This document shows positions 12,421-26,351 of a DNA stretch of 64,000 bases, piece after piece; position 1 is the first letter of the stretch, and each line of letters starts with the position of its first letter. Under the pieces are notes generated by a model that did no database searches, was not told where the DNA came from, and saw only the letters and a program-made list of their open reading frames with translations. The stretch comes from Pomacea canaliculata (Eukaryota; Mollusca; Gastropoda; Architaenioglossa; Ampullariidae), in the NCBI RefSeq assembly GCF_003073045.1, contig NC_037592.1, positions 9,080,007 through 9,144,006 on the forward strand, given 5' to 3'. The translations under genes were made by a program, and so were the position numbers.

Positions 12421-15400
12421 TACGGGTTTGCAGAAATCGTCGCAGTTTCCACGGTTGTGAAATCAAAACCTAAATTAATTAAACGCTGAGAATTACTGCC
12501 CTTTGTTGGTAGGTAGATGAGACATAATGAAGTTTGTTTTGGAAGGGACGCAAGACGGGTTCGAACCGGCTAATGGTGTGTGCAAAAGTGCTTTGATAAT
12601 AAAAAGAAAACCGAGGTACTATAGTCGACGGAATCATCACATCATCTAGTGATGATGATACAAGTACCTTTGCATAAGCGTCTCACTGTGGCATTGGCAG
12701 CGGCAAAGTTGTTATCTATTATCGCTGTTGTCAATGAACAGGCGTCAACCTCTTGTTCTATACACTCCGTGGCATGGATTAAAATCCTGTGAATGGAAAT
12801 ATTTATGATTTAAAAGTTTGAAGAAAATTCACAACTTAGACGCAAATAAGGATTGGGAAAACACTACGCTAAGTTAAAATATCTTGGATTTGAACTCGAA
12901 CTGCATGGGAATATCATTTGTAGCTAACAAAATCTGACATTTTAAACTAGATGTTAGAATGGTTAGTTTTCAAGATTGCAAGATTCTTTATTCTTTCACC
13001 CTCTCAAAGGTGTTCCGATATTTATTATATACATATATATTCACACACATTCCGATTTAGTAGTTTATTTTTTATGTGATATTATTTTCCACAAAATCGA
13101 GTGATACTTTAATAATTGACATTACAAATTGTTCTTAGAGGCAGTTTAAATAGAAAAGGAAAATCAAGATAGAACACTTATTAAGACTCTTCGATATTTT
13201 AATGTGTTTCTAGTTTTTAATAGACAAGTATTTACGATATTTTAGGAAGAGTCTTGATTTTGACCTTTGATAAGTCAACGTCGATTTTGTTTCTTTCATT
13301 CGATTTGATTTGGGGGATTCCTAATAGAATAGTTTAGTAACTCTGGTCATTTTAAAATATTCTGCACCAGATCGAGTCTAAATAAAAGTTCCATTCCCAG
13401 TTCTATTGCAAAATTGAAGTGTTACCGTCTCACTGGTTTAAATAAAATAAGAGATGGAAGGGAGGAACACACAGGCAAAGAATGGAGGTGATAGATGACG
13501 GTAAGAGCAGATCAGTTTACAACATTATGTTCTGCTTACTTACCTGCACCATGTACTGGGAGTAAGTATGGCCGCTCCGATGTCTGCAGCGGAAAGCGAG
13601 ACAGAGACCAGTGTCTTCAAGTCACCAAGACTGACCCCCGGCACCAGCTGTGCTTCGTCAACACACGTCCTGACACTTGGACAGGACCAAGTCTTGGTCG
13701 TGTTTTGCTCAAAGACTTCAAAATGACAATGAAACCTGGTCATTTTCAGTGGCTTCACGGCAATCATTTTATTTATTTATTTAGTCAATATAGTTCTATT
13801 CAAAATGAAATCATATTGTGAGTGTTGTACTATTAGGTATGCCAGTTAATTCATTGCTTAGTAAAAAGTATAAAAAAACTACAAAATCGGCATCTGGAAG
13901 CCAACAACATAAAGAATAAAATACTGTGGAGTCTTGTTGTTACTGTAAATACAGTGAACAGCGATAAGAAAGCTAGTCCTTACAAGAAAGCCAATGTGAG
14001 TCTCAAGATGATGCTGTGTGTTTGTTTACCTGTACAAACCGCCTCAAAGCTTTTTTCAACTCGCTGCCACTTGCTGCTGAGGCTGTCACTACATGAACTG
14101 GTGTTTCTAGAGAGACACTGGAACCGTGGCCTTAGAATCCTAGAATAAATACTTTCATGAACTAGCATGTGCAACAGGCCATTTTAACGAGTATAATTAA
14201 GCACAAACTCTTAATGACGCAAAGAGAATAAAATTTTTATAGTTAATTTTATTAAAAATGATTAAACAGAATAAAAATGATTTAACTAATGATTAACCAC
14301 AGGTGGTTTGTTTTTAGAAAAATTCCTAAAATAAGTGCTAGTTACCCGCAAGTGGGGCTTGTCAACGTGTGTACAGAAGAGTACAGTCTGGCAAACAGGT
14401 AGTCTACCTGATCTTGAGCATCCATCCAACAAGCAAAAGCACCGGGGCACTCTGGTTACAAATATTTTTGAAACAGCCACTCGTGCTACAAAAGGTTACA
14501 ATAGTATTTAGTAGTGGACTGAATCACCTATCGAGACTACATCTGAAGATTGTAGGTAATTAAAGATATGTAAATTAATCTTAAATGGCAGGGAAGATCA
14601 CAGGGCGTATGCTACTACAAACAACACATACAGTTAATATCCACAATAACTAAACAGTACTACTACATCATACTACAGACAATAGCTACGTTTTATCAAC
14701 TTTAATAAAAACAGTGATTATAATGGTGACTAAAAGAACAAAAACCGGAAAAAAGTTTCTTGTATTTATTCACTCACAATAACTAGAATGAAATAACCTC
14801 AATAATGTTGTGATCTGAGAAAAAAAAACCTGTTTTGCACGCTCCATCCATCATTTTAAATGTAACGGAAAGTGATTGCCACACAGTTGTATCTTTATTG
14901 CAGCCTCCTATTTGTCCTGTGCAGTCCTTGTATGAGTTCATGCTCTGGCTGGGGGCAAAAAAGGGGGATACAAATATTTAACGGATGTGAAAGACAAACA
15001 TCTTAAAATATCTACTACAGGGGATTTTTTTTCAATAATTAATATACGTTCTGCACATAGTACTTTCTAAAATGTGAGTTTAAAACCATCCTCTCTTTTA
15101 AGACAGGTTCACAGACATCAAGTAAAGAGATCAAGACCAGAGACACACTTACATTCAAGAACTACCAAAGATAATGTAGAGGTGAATATCGCAAAGTACC
15201 CAGTTTTTTAACATACAATTTCCACTGCCACTTTGTATAACGTGTGCAGTAAGTAAAGTCAAATAAAGTTGAATATTGTATGTGTGCTTCTGAATTAATT
15301 ATAAGACCATTACTTTACCCACCACATGCTCCCGGCGTTCAACATCTCGGAGGAGCACGCGCACTTCACGAGCTCCAGGGCGCACAAGGTGTCTAGAAGG

Positions 15401-18400
15401 GGAAGGGAAAAAAATTCTTTAAAAAATAGAACTCAGTGCAGCATTTAATGTTATATTTTTGTAGTTTTTTTCCTTCTTTCTATGTCTTACATTTTCATGT
15501 CTTCTTTTGTCCTTATCAGCATCGCTCTAAAGTAGTCCATTATCTATTCAGCAAAGTATAAACCTATTGCCGCTCTATACATATGCCTGATGGTATTTAG
15601 TACATAACACTCCATTTTAACCACATTTAGAATTGCTTACTGTATTCGTTGGTTCGTAAGAAGATTTTGATAAGCCCTGTAGACCAATACTTTTTTTGCT
15701 TTTTAAGTTTTTACATTAATCGTTGAGCCACAAATTTTTGATGACTTTGTAATTTTATTGTTTTAATATCGGCTTTATGAACCACGAACAGTTAAGCTGT
15801 TTAAAAAAGTTAAATAAAAAAGAGAGAATAATACAAATCAAATGTTCTGTTGGGTAAAAGGAAACTGGCAGGAGGAGTTTTAATTGTTAGATAAGTGCTA
15901 GGAAAAATGTTTACACATACACGGTTAAATCGACCTTTCCCTTCCATCTTAAAACGATGGTAGATATTTCGGTTTTGTAATGTTTGGTCAATAGAAGGAT
16001 GTTTTTAAGAGTAGTTTTCAGTTCTAAATAAACTGCTGAGAAGCACCACTTACACATTTATCCACTAACATAAAGCATGAGTACTCGAACATCAAGCTGT
16101 TTGTGACATTACCTTGTGAACAAATGTCAGCGGAAGACTGTTGAAGTTTACTTAACTCACTGCTGATCACAGGATCTTCCTCACAGGATTTTGTGAGCAA
16201 AGTGTTGTTAGCACAAGTCTTCAGATTTTCAAAGGAACTGTTAGTAAATATATATATCTAAACTTGAAATTTCTTTATGTAAAGGTAATAGTCAGGGTTT
16301 AATTTTCTTTTGGGATATTTAGAGAAAAAGAAACAAACACAGAGAGAACAAGCACAAAAACGAGAAAAGGATTAAAAGATGAATTATGAAATCAGCAAGG
16401 ATGTGTGTGGATATATATAAATAGATAGAGAGCATGTATTCAGCGAATCTACGAGTACAAACTAACGAGGATGAAAAAAAAAAAAATGAAGGTGTGAAAG
16501 ATAAAAGATAACAAAAACGATCAAGTTAAATTACCATATAAATGAGAAAAAAAATCAGGAAACCTAACGCAAAGGAAGGAAAATTCAGGTAACCCACGAG
16601 CATGTAGTTTCCACAGATTCGATGACGTGGCACTGGACTAACTGGATTGACTGGTGTATTCTGACACCAAAATGTGCATAGGACTTTAGAGAGAGATTGC
16701 AGACACGAAGAAGTATTGAACAGTTTTGCCCGGGATCGGTTTCTGGAAAAAAAAAAACCCAATATTTTTTTAAATAATATTTCCCCCTTTTTTTTAAAAA
16801 ACAGAACAGCCAAAGACCCAAATAAACAAGAGATTTTTTCTTCAGCAGTTGAGCCTTTTTGCCCCGAAACCTTTCCCTTTTGTTAAGCTAATCTGAATTA
16901 AAAGTATACTGATCACACGGGATAACAAACAGACAAGTGTGCTTACTTCCGACGGTCTAACTACTCGCCTGTCCGCTAATAGAATACACATTAAATAAGA
17001 AGTAACTTTTCTGTACTGTACTGTCTCCCAGTAATGTAAGTTGAGATTAGTAATGTTTTAAAAGATAATGTATGACTGATAACCTGTCAAAAACAATAAA
17101 TTTATCCTAGAAGATTTACGGGTTACTTTCTCTCGAGTCTGCTTGCTTTGCGATACTTCAAAATTAATAAAAGATAAGAATAAAACTGACCTGTTTGGCA
17201 AATTGATTTTAAAAAGATGATTTCTCCAACAGCATTTTTCATAATATCAAAATAATTACAGCCTTCAATCTTATCGATGCAATCTTGGAAAAGTTTTCGA
17301 TTTTTACTGACGACGAAAAGAAAAAAATGAAAATGAAAATATGGCATTATTTTCGACACATGCCGAAATCATGTGATAAGAACCGAGTTGTACGAGCTAC
17401 ATTCAGTATGTACAGAAAAAAATCGCTTGGTAGCAGCATTGATGTGTAAAAGAGAATCATATTTCTAACGATTTCATGACATAATCGGGAAAAATTACAT
17501 TTAAATGAGAAAAAATAATATAATAATATTCTAGAGAAAATTGTCGGACAGCTCACTGCTAGAACTTTATTTTGATGAGCGAAAGAAAACATGCTGCTGC
17601 TTATTGTTTGTGTAAAGTGTGTTGCAGAATAGATCACTGTATGATAATATTTACTAACCTATATGTCTGTAGACTTACGTACCATGCATTGGCGAAATAA
17701 CTTGAACTATTAACTCTTGGGATTGAGATATTAGTCAAACAGTTGCAATTCCAGACCTCAAGGTAGCAAAGCCTTTCTGAAAATTGAGTCAAAAATTGTT
17801 TGAGAAACATACTTCAGCACTTTAAATTTAAGCAATTATCGAAATATACTTTAGCAATTTTACTGTTTCATATCAGATAAAACATTATCGTCCTACCTGT
17901 TGTATAGTTTCCTAATTGTGTAGAATTCGTCGCTATCTGATTTTGCTCTTTTTTCACAAAGCTTTGTTATTAAGAACATTATAATATTAACCTGCTTAGG
18001 AATAACGTGTTAGTTTGAATTAATCTTAAAGTTTTACTGTAAAGAGCAAATTTCAACTCTTTAAATATATATATATCATAGCATGTCTTCTTCTTTGAAC
18101 AAAAAATAAACACCATAAGAAAAGATAAACACAAATTCAAACTGTGTTAGTGTCTTTTGGCATGAATTTTTTTAATGACTCTATAAAATGTTTGTCCTCT
18201 TTAAATTAGTGTGTTCCTAGGATTTTTTATTTTAGTGATTTGTTACATTAACTCGCAAAGATGTACCATTCGCAAACTAACAGTTTACACATTTAGGAAG
18301 GATTGTACTCAATATATTGTACTAAAAGCAGAGACATTGAAACACTTCTCTAAAGTTTAATCCTAATTTAATGGGAACAGTTTTTTCACATCAATTGGAG

Positions 18401-18631
18401 GAGTAACTTTAGTAGAGTGGCCATAAACCCACTTTTACCTTCTCTAGAAACCTCAAAGAAATCATATTTCCTTCTAACAGACATAACCCTGACATTTGTG
18501 GATTCGCTAGAGTTAAACTATTTAAGCATTTTCATATTTATTTAATAATAACACACGCTTGCGTTTGTGTAGAAATGTGTGTGCATACCCACATGTATTT
18601 TACAAATTCTGTAATAATTATACTAACGGAA

Positions 18632-18700
<69 letters not shown>

Positions 18701-20137
18701 GACCAAGTGGCGACAATGAAATGCAACCTTCATAATCTGGATAGATGCCCACAACATTTTAAAAAAATAAGAGGGAAAAATATCTACAGAAGAAGTTTTC
18801 TTGTTTAGATAAAATAACAAAATTAGTGTGTTATGTTTATTATATATGCCCTTAATTAAGTCCTCTTGTTTCCTTTATACTTTTTACAATAACAATGATT
18901 ACCTTGTGAACACTCCAAATCGTAGTTGCCTCGAACACGTTGTAGTTCGCTGGCAGTTTCGTTATCTCCGACACATGAAGGCGCGGTTTGTGTCACACAA
19001 TTAAAAAAGCTATTGTATGAACTGTTGAAAACAATTTCCTTTACATTCACAATTGTATAAAAACGTGAACCTTATAATAAATCTTGTCTGACTTTTGAGA
19101 TTACACATACAAATTTATTTACGCGTTCAATCTGCGGAGAGAGAGAGAGAGAGAAATAAACATCAAAAATAGGAAATGTGTAGTAGGCTTCTCTAATGCA
19201 GTTAACATTTGTGCAAAATGTACTCCCTAAGAACAGTTTAAAGAGTGTAAAAAAAAGCAAAGGACAGTGAGAAGAAAGAGAATATTCAAGAAGTGATGTA
19301 GACAATGGGAGAAATAGTGGGGAATGGTCCAGTGACCGTGGAGACGAGGGGTTCAGCAGGGATGAGATGCAGAAACAGTTTTTCTTTAATTAAATGAATA
19401 AATCAGACAATCGCCGATGAATGAGATTTTTCGCGGCTCACTGGAGTGAGCTTCCCAACCGTTGTCCCCTGTTTTACTTTTCTAAAAACACGGATACCTA
19501 TAAATAGAGAGTATAGACAGAAAGAAAGGAAGTGGGAACATGAAGAAAATGAAAGCAGTAGGACAGGTAATGGCGACGGAAAGACAGAAAGTGGGACAGA
19601 AAGAAGTGAGGGAAAGAAGTGAAGACAGAAGGCGGACAGAAACAAGTGATTAAAGGATTAAAGATGACTCGTCAAACAAAAGGACTCACTTGCATTCGTT
19701 ATTATGATCTTCAACGGTTTTGCAGTGGTCTGTATAAGATAATCGTTCATTTGTGACGTTAACAGTTGGGGATGACCTTAGAGACTTCTTGCAAGCATCT
19801 AGAATATCTCTGCAGGTCCTTTCTGAAACTGACAATGAAAAGCCGTTTGGGTTGTGATAATAGTTTAATGCCTTGTGGAAAGTCCAAACAAATCAGCATC
19901 AACATCAGCCTAAGATCTCTCACAACTTCAGGGACTTTGAAAAGGCCTTTGACATAGTGTGGCAAGAGAGACTATGGCAAGTGATGCAAAACTTCAGTAT
20001 CGAGGAAATCGAGAAAGTTCGCTTTAAGTGCTCAATCCCTAAGTATAAAATGTGCAAAAATTCGTGGAATAACATCATCTACCTGTTGGTACGATGAAGA
20101 GTAGAAATCCTGTTAGCACAAGGCAGCTCTTAGGCAT
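12420..20137 (-). CDS. Gene 1: secreted six-module cysteine-rich protein (512 aa)
   Basis: Exons, 5' to 3': 20083-20137, 19690-19828, 18903-19021, 17683-17776, 17191-17306, 16598-16742, 16113-16237, 15323-15392, 14830-14948, 14346-14451, 14030-14139, 13544-13715, 12668-12786, 12420-12469. They total 1539 bases, an exact reading frame of 512 codons plus TAA, with GT-AG borders. Exon 1 encodes the signal peptide MPKSCLVLTGFLLFIVPT. Then come modules D1, D2, D5, D6, D7 and D8, each two exons with six core cysteines. D2 and D6 also have a C-x-C (NCNC, KCACS); D7 has CPGAFACWMDAQDQVDYLF; D8 ends in STWC. The tail after the last Cys is short and ends TATISANP. Compared with genes 2 and 3 it lacks D3-D4; the junction is the intron between 17191 and 16742. 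The donor after 14830 (GTTTTT) is weak. It is probably an extracellular disulfide-rich protein with several N-x-S/T sites. Function unknown. Confidence 0.85.
18634..18698. repeat. (TTA)n microsatellite in gene 1 intron 3
   Basis: About 21 uninterrupted TTA units. The minus-strand ORF that reads through it as poly-isoleucine is spurious. Confidence 0.95.
19880..20050 (+). mobile_element. LINE reverse-transcriptase fragment in gene 1 intron 1
   Basis: The plus-strand frame reads HNFRDFEKAFDIVWQERLW followed by QVMQNFSIEE. This is the first catalytic-aspartate block of non-LTR retrotransposon reverse transcriptase (F-x-D-x-x-K-A-F-D). Only about 50 codons remain. The same fragment sits at the same place in the gene 4 copy (63140-63310), so insertion preceded that duplication. 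Confidence 0.75.
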
Positions 20138-20198
20138 GGTAGCTGCTAAGGGCAGATAACCAAGACAGCCCACTGACGGGACGAGAAAGAGCTGAACG

Positions 20199-20208
20199 TT
20201 TCTACAGA
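20199..20208 (-). promoter_or_regulatory. Degenerate TATA position upstream of gene 1
   Basis: Alignment with the gene 2 and gene 0 upstream regions puts the TATA box here, but the sequence reads TGTAGAAACG instead of TATAAACA. The surrounding CT-rich bases (TTTCTCGTCC against TTTCTCTTCC) are conserved. Either the box is weakened or gene 1 uses another core promoter. Confidence 0.35.
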
Positions 20209-20679
20209 TAATGTTGTCGTTAGAGACGGAAAACAAGGGAAGTCTATTGTAGAGCCAATCAACACTCGTTCTCAGATTTGCGGGACTTAACCTTTTAAGG
20301 GTTTTTATCTCCTACTGTGCATTTGCAAGTCTTAATTTAACAAATTAAAATCAACAAAAGCACAAAAAGGCCATTGGTAACTGACAAATATTGTCCATTC
20401 TCTAAATTTGGCAAATATATAACAACAGTTAGATAAAAACCTCGCCAAACATGATCAAACCATATTTGTGCGGTTACAATGCTCAGTATTTCTTGTAAAG
20501 ACATCTCGTGCTGACGGAACTGGATTTACTCTGCTCGCTGCCCGATGTGAGATATAAGCCGTTAGATAATTCAATCTTTTCCTGATTGTCACTAATTATT
20601 TCAATGTCATCTGTTATCTAAAGTCTAGTGAGAAGGTTGGCCAAACGAAGTTGTACTGTCAGCAATGAATTTTAATTTA

Positions 20680-21010
20680 GAGAAGACTGCTGTGTGGATG
20701 TCTGTGCGTTTGTTGTATCTCGGCTTGATTATTTTAACTAATTACTTTCTTCATACACTCCAGAAAGCTCCTCTACTTCATTGTCTGCCTGCTACTCATC
20801 CATTATTACATTCAGTACAAAGTGTCTGTGCTGTGTTTTCATTTTTTACTAGGCTCCTGCCCTGACTATTTCTCTGAACTTTTACAGTGGAACTCTCTTT
20901 CCTTTCATATTCGGTATCTACCCAGCATCGAATCTTTTAAACATGCACTAAAACACATCTGTTCCATGAGCATTACTCCTTACAACATTTAACATAGTTG
21001 TCAGTATAGT
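20680..21010 (+). mobile_element. LINE relic, 3' end of ORF2
   Basis: A broken frame at about 20850-20990 reads CPDYFSELLQWNSLSFHIRY and then SFKHALKTHLF, the characteristic end of CR1-like LINE ORF2 (W-N-S-L followed by S-F-K-x-x-L-K-T-x-L-F). There is no intact ORF. It lies in the spacer upstream of gene 1 and is missing from the 63 kb copy, which jumps from about 20140 to 21330. Confidence 0.7.
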
Positions 21011-21329
21011 CAACTGACTAGTCCGCCTTCCTCTGGAGATTTATGGCTTTCTCCATCCTTACTGTTTGTTCCCTGATTCCTCTTTCAATCTTATATGCTT
21101 AACTTTTGTTCTTTGCCTGCATTGTTATTTCTTGGTCTATCCTTCCTTCTTCAGTACTCTCCCATTGTCTATGTGTGTGATAATATGAGGTACCGTTGCG
21201 CAATTTTCAAGTGAGTGCTGTTGACATCTCCGTGTGCAGGGTGGCGTGGACGGGTCTATACCTCGAGAACTTTGGGAGTTTGGGTGAAATGAGGTTTGCT
21301 TAGTAACATTTTAGGAAGTGCTTCACAGT

Positions 21330-23750
21330 ATTCAGTCCATTAGTTAAGAAAATAATTTACTTTTCCCTGAGAGAAATGTCTTTATGTCTTCGGTATGTAA
21401 AACATTTTTAACATCTTCGTAAGGATGCTCATTATCCAGTCAGCGAAACTTTCCCCAACAACCAGCACCCACCCACCCCCACCCCACACACGCACACACA
21501 CGCACGGACGCACACGCGCAGAGACATTGTGAGAGAGAGAGAGAAGGAGATGGGGAGTGTGGCAAATGGACTTAGTGTCAGTGGTCGATATTTTAATGCA
21601 GTCAAGAGTAAACTAGAAAAGGCTTTTTTTAATAGGGTGTGATTGCAATAAATGTTAGGTGCCCTTCAGGCCTGTTTGTTACAGTGTTATGTCATTTCAC
21701 TAGTAGGTTTCTTTCAAAAACAGGATTTTCTAATGAATAAATCAATATCCACTTTCACAACATCAGGCTTTGACTCCATCCTCTTCCATTTTTTCCCATT
21801 CATACTACGTCTCTATTCACTAAGACAATGATCGATTAGAATATAATTTTGCTATAAAATGTAAATTTAAATACTTGAGCATGAAGTAACACAACTAAAA
21901 TAATGGGTATGTGTGTGTTAACAGTGTGTGTGCGTGCATGCTTGTATGACGTGTCCTCAACAACGTATACTTTATGCAGACCACATTTCTTTCCACTAGC
22001 ATTCAGTTTTAAACTTGTTGGTGGTGAACACTTGGCATCATTTTACCATAATGTAGCAACATGTACATCGTACCAGGGACACTTCGAAGACACAGTGCGA
22101 TAACAACGAAACTGTCAGTCAAGTGAACAATTCCGGCAATTAAACACTGAACATCCGGACAGAGGAATTGCTGAGTAGTTACAGGGCGTGGTGACAGTTG
22201 ACTGTTGACTCACCAGCGTGTCTCCTCCTTCTTCCCCAAACTGTTTACAAGGTCGTGTTCTCTGTTGTCATATGGTCTTAGTTACTGGTTCGGTGTAAAA
22301 TATCAATCCTCTTTCCTCCATGTCACAAGTATAGATGTGTGTGTGTGTTGTTAATGATGACAATAACTAGCTGACTTCAACGACGATAGCAATGTACGTG
22401 ATATCACTGATGACAACCTACCTGACACTTACCACGTCCAAATATACGTAATCACCTGTAAGGTTCAGTCTTGTTTCATCACGTGTCTCTTGCTCCAAAG
22501 AATTTTTGTTTTTGAGAGTCGAGGCACTGACAGACAGGGGACACCCACTATTTTGTCAGATATTTATTTCAGTTGCTTCCTCTAAAGTCCTTTTCACAAA
22601 GTGAGGCGACAGCCACCTGGACACTTTCAGGTTTTGATTTACTTTGCTTGGACTTACCAGGGATTTAGATATTCTCTGCACTCATTTGCACCCACATTGT
22701 CTCAGTCCTGAACACAGCAAACAACACACGAGTTGATCAGAGCAAGTTTTATTCATCGAGATACAAAGGGAAATAACCTGAAGTACGAGAGATGAATCTA
22801 GTCAGAGTGATTCCCCTTAGCATTGGTCAATTACAAAGGTTGACTGAGAGAGGGCAGCTGACTGGAAATGACACGGAAAAACTGAAGAGAGACAAAAGAA
22901 AGTTAGTATTAGGTAGAATTTCGCCCTACTAATTATATTTTCCTTTTTACTTGTTTCCTTTCACCGGAAGCTCCTTACAATGTCTCTACTGTTTACTGCA
23001 CTGTGTTGCCCTAAAAGTTTCCAAAGGTCCATTTTCTCGCTGGGCATATTTTTCGGAAGAAAAAGTGACATGAGCTGTAATAATACCACCTCATTCCCCT
23101 GCCTTTTTTAATCACCCTCATAAGCACTCCAAAACAAGGGCGAACATTTGAAAAAATTCAAAGTTTGCAGTCTTTTCTGTCAAAACAAAAAAAAAAACAA
23201 ACAACCAGAAAAACAAAAAAAAAAAAAAAAAAAAAAAAAAAAGGAAGAAAAGAAAAAAAGGAGGCGTGAAGTGGTCAAGTTACCCGGAGAAGTGACCTCT
23301 AGTGCTCACAGATGTAACAGTGCTACACGGCCTTGACATTTGTATTGGAACTTGTGGTCTCCTGTTCACTGTAGTAACCTGACAACCCGGGAACTCAGCT
23401 CCACGTCTCTTCGAGCAAGGATATAATCGCTTTGTTGGAGCAGGAAAATATTCTTATCAGACATGATACCCTTGACCCATCTGTGTCAATACACGAAAGA
23501 AAATTAGATTTGGTGTGAAAGATAGTGGTGTGTATTTTGTACTGTTGTCGTGGTTTTCAACAAGTGTCATTCATACTTTATAGAGAAGTATTCTGGGTTA
23601 ATACCAGCACGTGTTGAATTATCGAATTCAAATTTATTATTTGACTCCTAAAATGTTGAAATTTAATTAGTGTGTCTACAATTTATTCTTTTTGTGAATT
23701 TTTAAATAGAGTCAATGTACCATTTTTTTTCATCTTTCTGCCTTTTTATC
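21330..23750. other. Spacer between genes 1 and 2; no gene seen
   Basis: No supported gene. 21331-21800 is a direct copy of 63523-64000 (the right window edge). It includes a CA-rich microsatellite (21470-21520) and a short GA tract. 22.74 kb contains TTTATTCATC followed by GAGATACAAAGGG, which on the minus strand looks like the AATAAA end of a retroelement. 23188-23262 is an A-rich simple tract, so the lysine-rich ORF over it is spurious. Confidence 0.5.
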
Positions 23751-23759
23751 TATCATAAA

Positions 23760-25310
23760 ACGAAAGAAAGACAGAAAAGAAAAAGAGAGAAAGAGGTATA
23801 GACATAAAAAAGAACAAGAAAGATGTGGAGCAGATAGACTGGAGGCAACTGGTTATTTTAAATGTAAATAATAGCAAATTCAACAGAAGTAATCTCCCTT
23901 TAAAATACTCACATCATTCCTTACGTGCGACTACAGGACAGTTTATTGGATTTAAAATTTTATAGTAGTTTATTCTGACTATTTTAGAATAATTAGAGTG
24001 CATGGACTGTAGTAAACACTTCCGGGTTCTGACACAATCTACTTCCATTTTCCTCCATTTACATCGTCACTCTTCATAAAAAACACAACGACAGATTAGA
24101 GTTTATGTCATTCATTCATCTTTAAACAAATAAAGGGACATAACCAGGAGCACATGAGGAAGGGAGATAACGTAGGATGACGTGTGCAAAAAATAACAGT
24201 GAGTCACATCACGAATCTGTATCCCCTGGATGGCTCAAAGACAAAGGATGCCACTGTGCAAGTGTCAAAGCAAGACATGTGGTGAGCGGCTCAGACAAAA
24301 GCTTCACTCCATTGAGAGCCAAGACTTGTTTGAAGCGGAAGTCTGTCAACTGCTCGCCGAGACTAGCAGCGGAGAACATCGCAAGAGGCCGAGCGTTGGT
24401 CTGGGCACACAGCCATCCACCTGTACAGGTCCGTGACAGACACAGGTGAATGGACATGAGGACAAGAACTTGCACCTGCACTGACTCTCACATCTGCACA
24501 TCGGGCCGAGCTATTAGAAGCGTTGTAAATGAAATCTGAAAAAAAAACTATAGAGAGAAGAAAGTTGTTAATTATATTTCTATACTTTAATTATATTTTT
24601 TTAAAACTTTGTTCCAGTAACACTGGAGTCATACAACCATCTGCTTACTGTTGCTTATTGTTTATTTACTAATTCAATCCGTTCGAAACTCACAAATTGG
24701 ATTCCTAGAAGTTTTCAAGCAGTTTAATATATAAATGATCGGAAATGAATACTTGTGTTTCTGGAAATGTTAAAAATATACATAAATGTTTAGCAACAAG
24801 GATAACATATAAATGTAAGACTTCACCATACCAAACCTGCTTGACATTGAGGGGATCCTTGTCGGCTGGTGATTATGTCCTCCCCCACACACCTCACAGC
24901 GAATTCAAATGAACGAGACTGAAACAGGTTTCACTGTTGTTCTTTAAGAAAACAAGACATCAGTGAGCAAATTAAAAAAAAAAAAACAAACACTGATATT
25001 TACTGAACTTTCCTTACGTCTGTGTGCTGAAAACAAAACAACGGTTGTTTTGTAAATACGTTTAACACTCTTACACTCACTCTAGACTATTAGTGTTACT
25101 AGTGTCGATAACGCCTTGCCTCAAAGCAATTGTCAACTAATGGTAGAATTAATACCAGTTTCTTGTGTGGTTCAATTACAAGCATAATAAATATTAAAGT
25201 ATTTTAACAGCACAAAGGTCTGGTGGGAAGAAAAAAATCAAGGCTTTATTGCCCCGGGGTGCACAATCTCGACGGCACATTGTTAATTAAAATACAATCG
25301 CTGCGTGTCG
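23760..25310 (-). repeat. 3' flank of gene 2, paralogous to 11.13-12.29 kb
   Basis: It aligns with the gene 1 3' flank. It differs by an insertion of about 220 bases at 24217-24437 that is more GC-rich than its surroundings and open on both strands. I cannot identify the insert; the open frames are not supported by any homology I recognise. Confidence 0.5.
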
Positions 25311-25349
25311 GTGTATGCAGGCTGATCCACTTACCTAACTTCTGTAATG

Positions 25350-25765
25350 AGTGAAGCGTCTTAATTTGTAACCCTGTGAGTAAATGAACGAAAACATAAG
25401 GGAGAAAACCCGGGAACCTTTACATACGTTCCTCTTTCGATTGCTTCCCTTTAAAGGCTTTAAAACTCTACCAATCAAATATTTTCTTGTCTTTTGTTTA
25501 CTTGGGCGCCATTTTGACATTCGTTGATCGCTATTAGATTTGACGTGGATTTATACTCAAACAACAGAAAATAAAAAGAAAACAGTAAGTAATATTTAAA
25601 TTCTAATGTATATTCTAATAAATTATGATCTTGTTTGGTAATTTATGTTTGTATATATTACGTAAAAATATTTTTCTTTATTTCTGACTTTTGACCTTGG
25701 GCCCGATATCTGAATTCTATGCCGCATAATTTTACTATCTTTGATGTGAGCTTTCTACAAGAAAT
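25350..25765 (+). repeat. Dispersed repeat, copy 1 (about 410 bp)
   Basis: It aligns with 54262-54705. Shared blocks include 'aatttgtaaccctgtg', 'aacataaggga', 'cttccctttaaagg', 'gcgccat' followed by 'ttgacatt', 'tttgacgtggatttgtactc' and 'aaaacagtaagtaatattta'. The paralogous flank of gene 1 (near 12.29 kb) lacks it, so it is an insertion. No coding ORF, no clear terminal repeats. It may be a non-autonomous transposon. Confidence 0.6.
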
Positions 25766-26351
25766 CAGTACCTATAATTCTTAAATTAACACCACGTAAA
25801 TGTTTTTAAAATGCTCTTTTAAACGGTGTATCTCATATAGTTGCCTTTTTTGTAGGTTAACAGATATAATTTTTTTAAACTACCATTTAAGATTTTCTTC
25901 GTTTTCCGTTAAGTAATGGGCGACAGTGACGACATGGCTGCCAACTTTTCTGAAATAAAGGAAATAATTTTTTTATTTATGATAAAAGCACAATGCCAAC
26001 ATTAAATAAATATCGAAGAATTGTTTTTCTTTTCTTTCTTTTTTTTTTAAACAAAATATCAGTCATAACCTTTCGGTAACAAGATGATATTGTAAGAAAC
26101 GACTTACGGGTATGCAGAAATCGTTGTTTCAGGTCGCACAGTTGTGAAATAAAAACAAGAAGTGATTAAACATAATTACTGCCTTTAAGAAGTCGGCAGT
26201 CAGACCTAACGGCGTTTGTTTTCAAGGGAGACAATGCGTGTTCAGACCTGTAAGCGATGTCGGCAAAAGAGGTTCGATAATAAAAAGTGAGGTGCGGTAG
26301 GAACTGGTCGACGACATCATCGCATCATCTAGCGATGATAATTAGAAGTAC

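Noticed and set aside
23148..23336. Lysine-rich ORF
   Set aside because: It is produced by an A-rich simple repeat; no other coding sign.
24177..24481. Overlapping 90-aa ORFs on both strands as a gene
   Set aside because: Neither frame is conserved in the paralogous flank of gene 1, splice or promoter context is absent, and openness on both strands reflects base composition.
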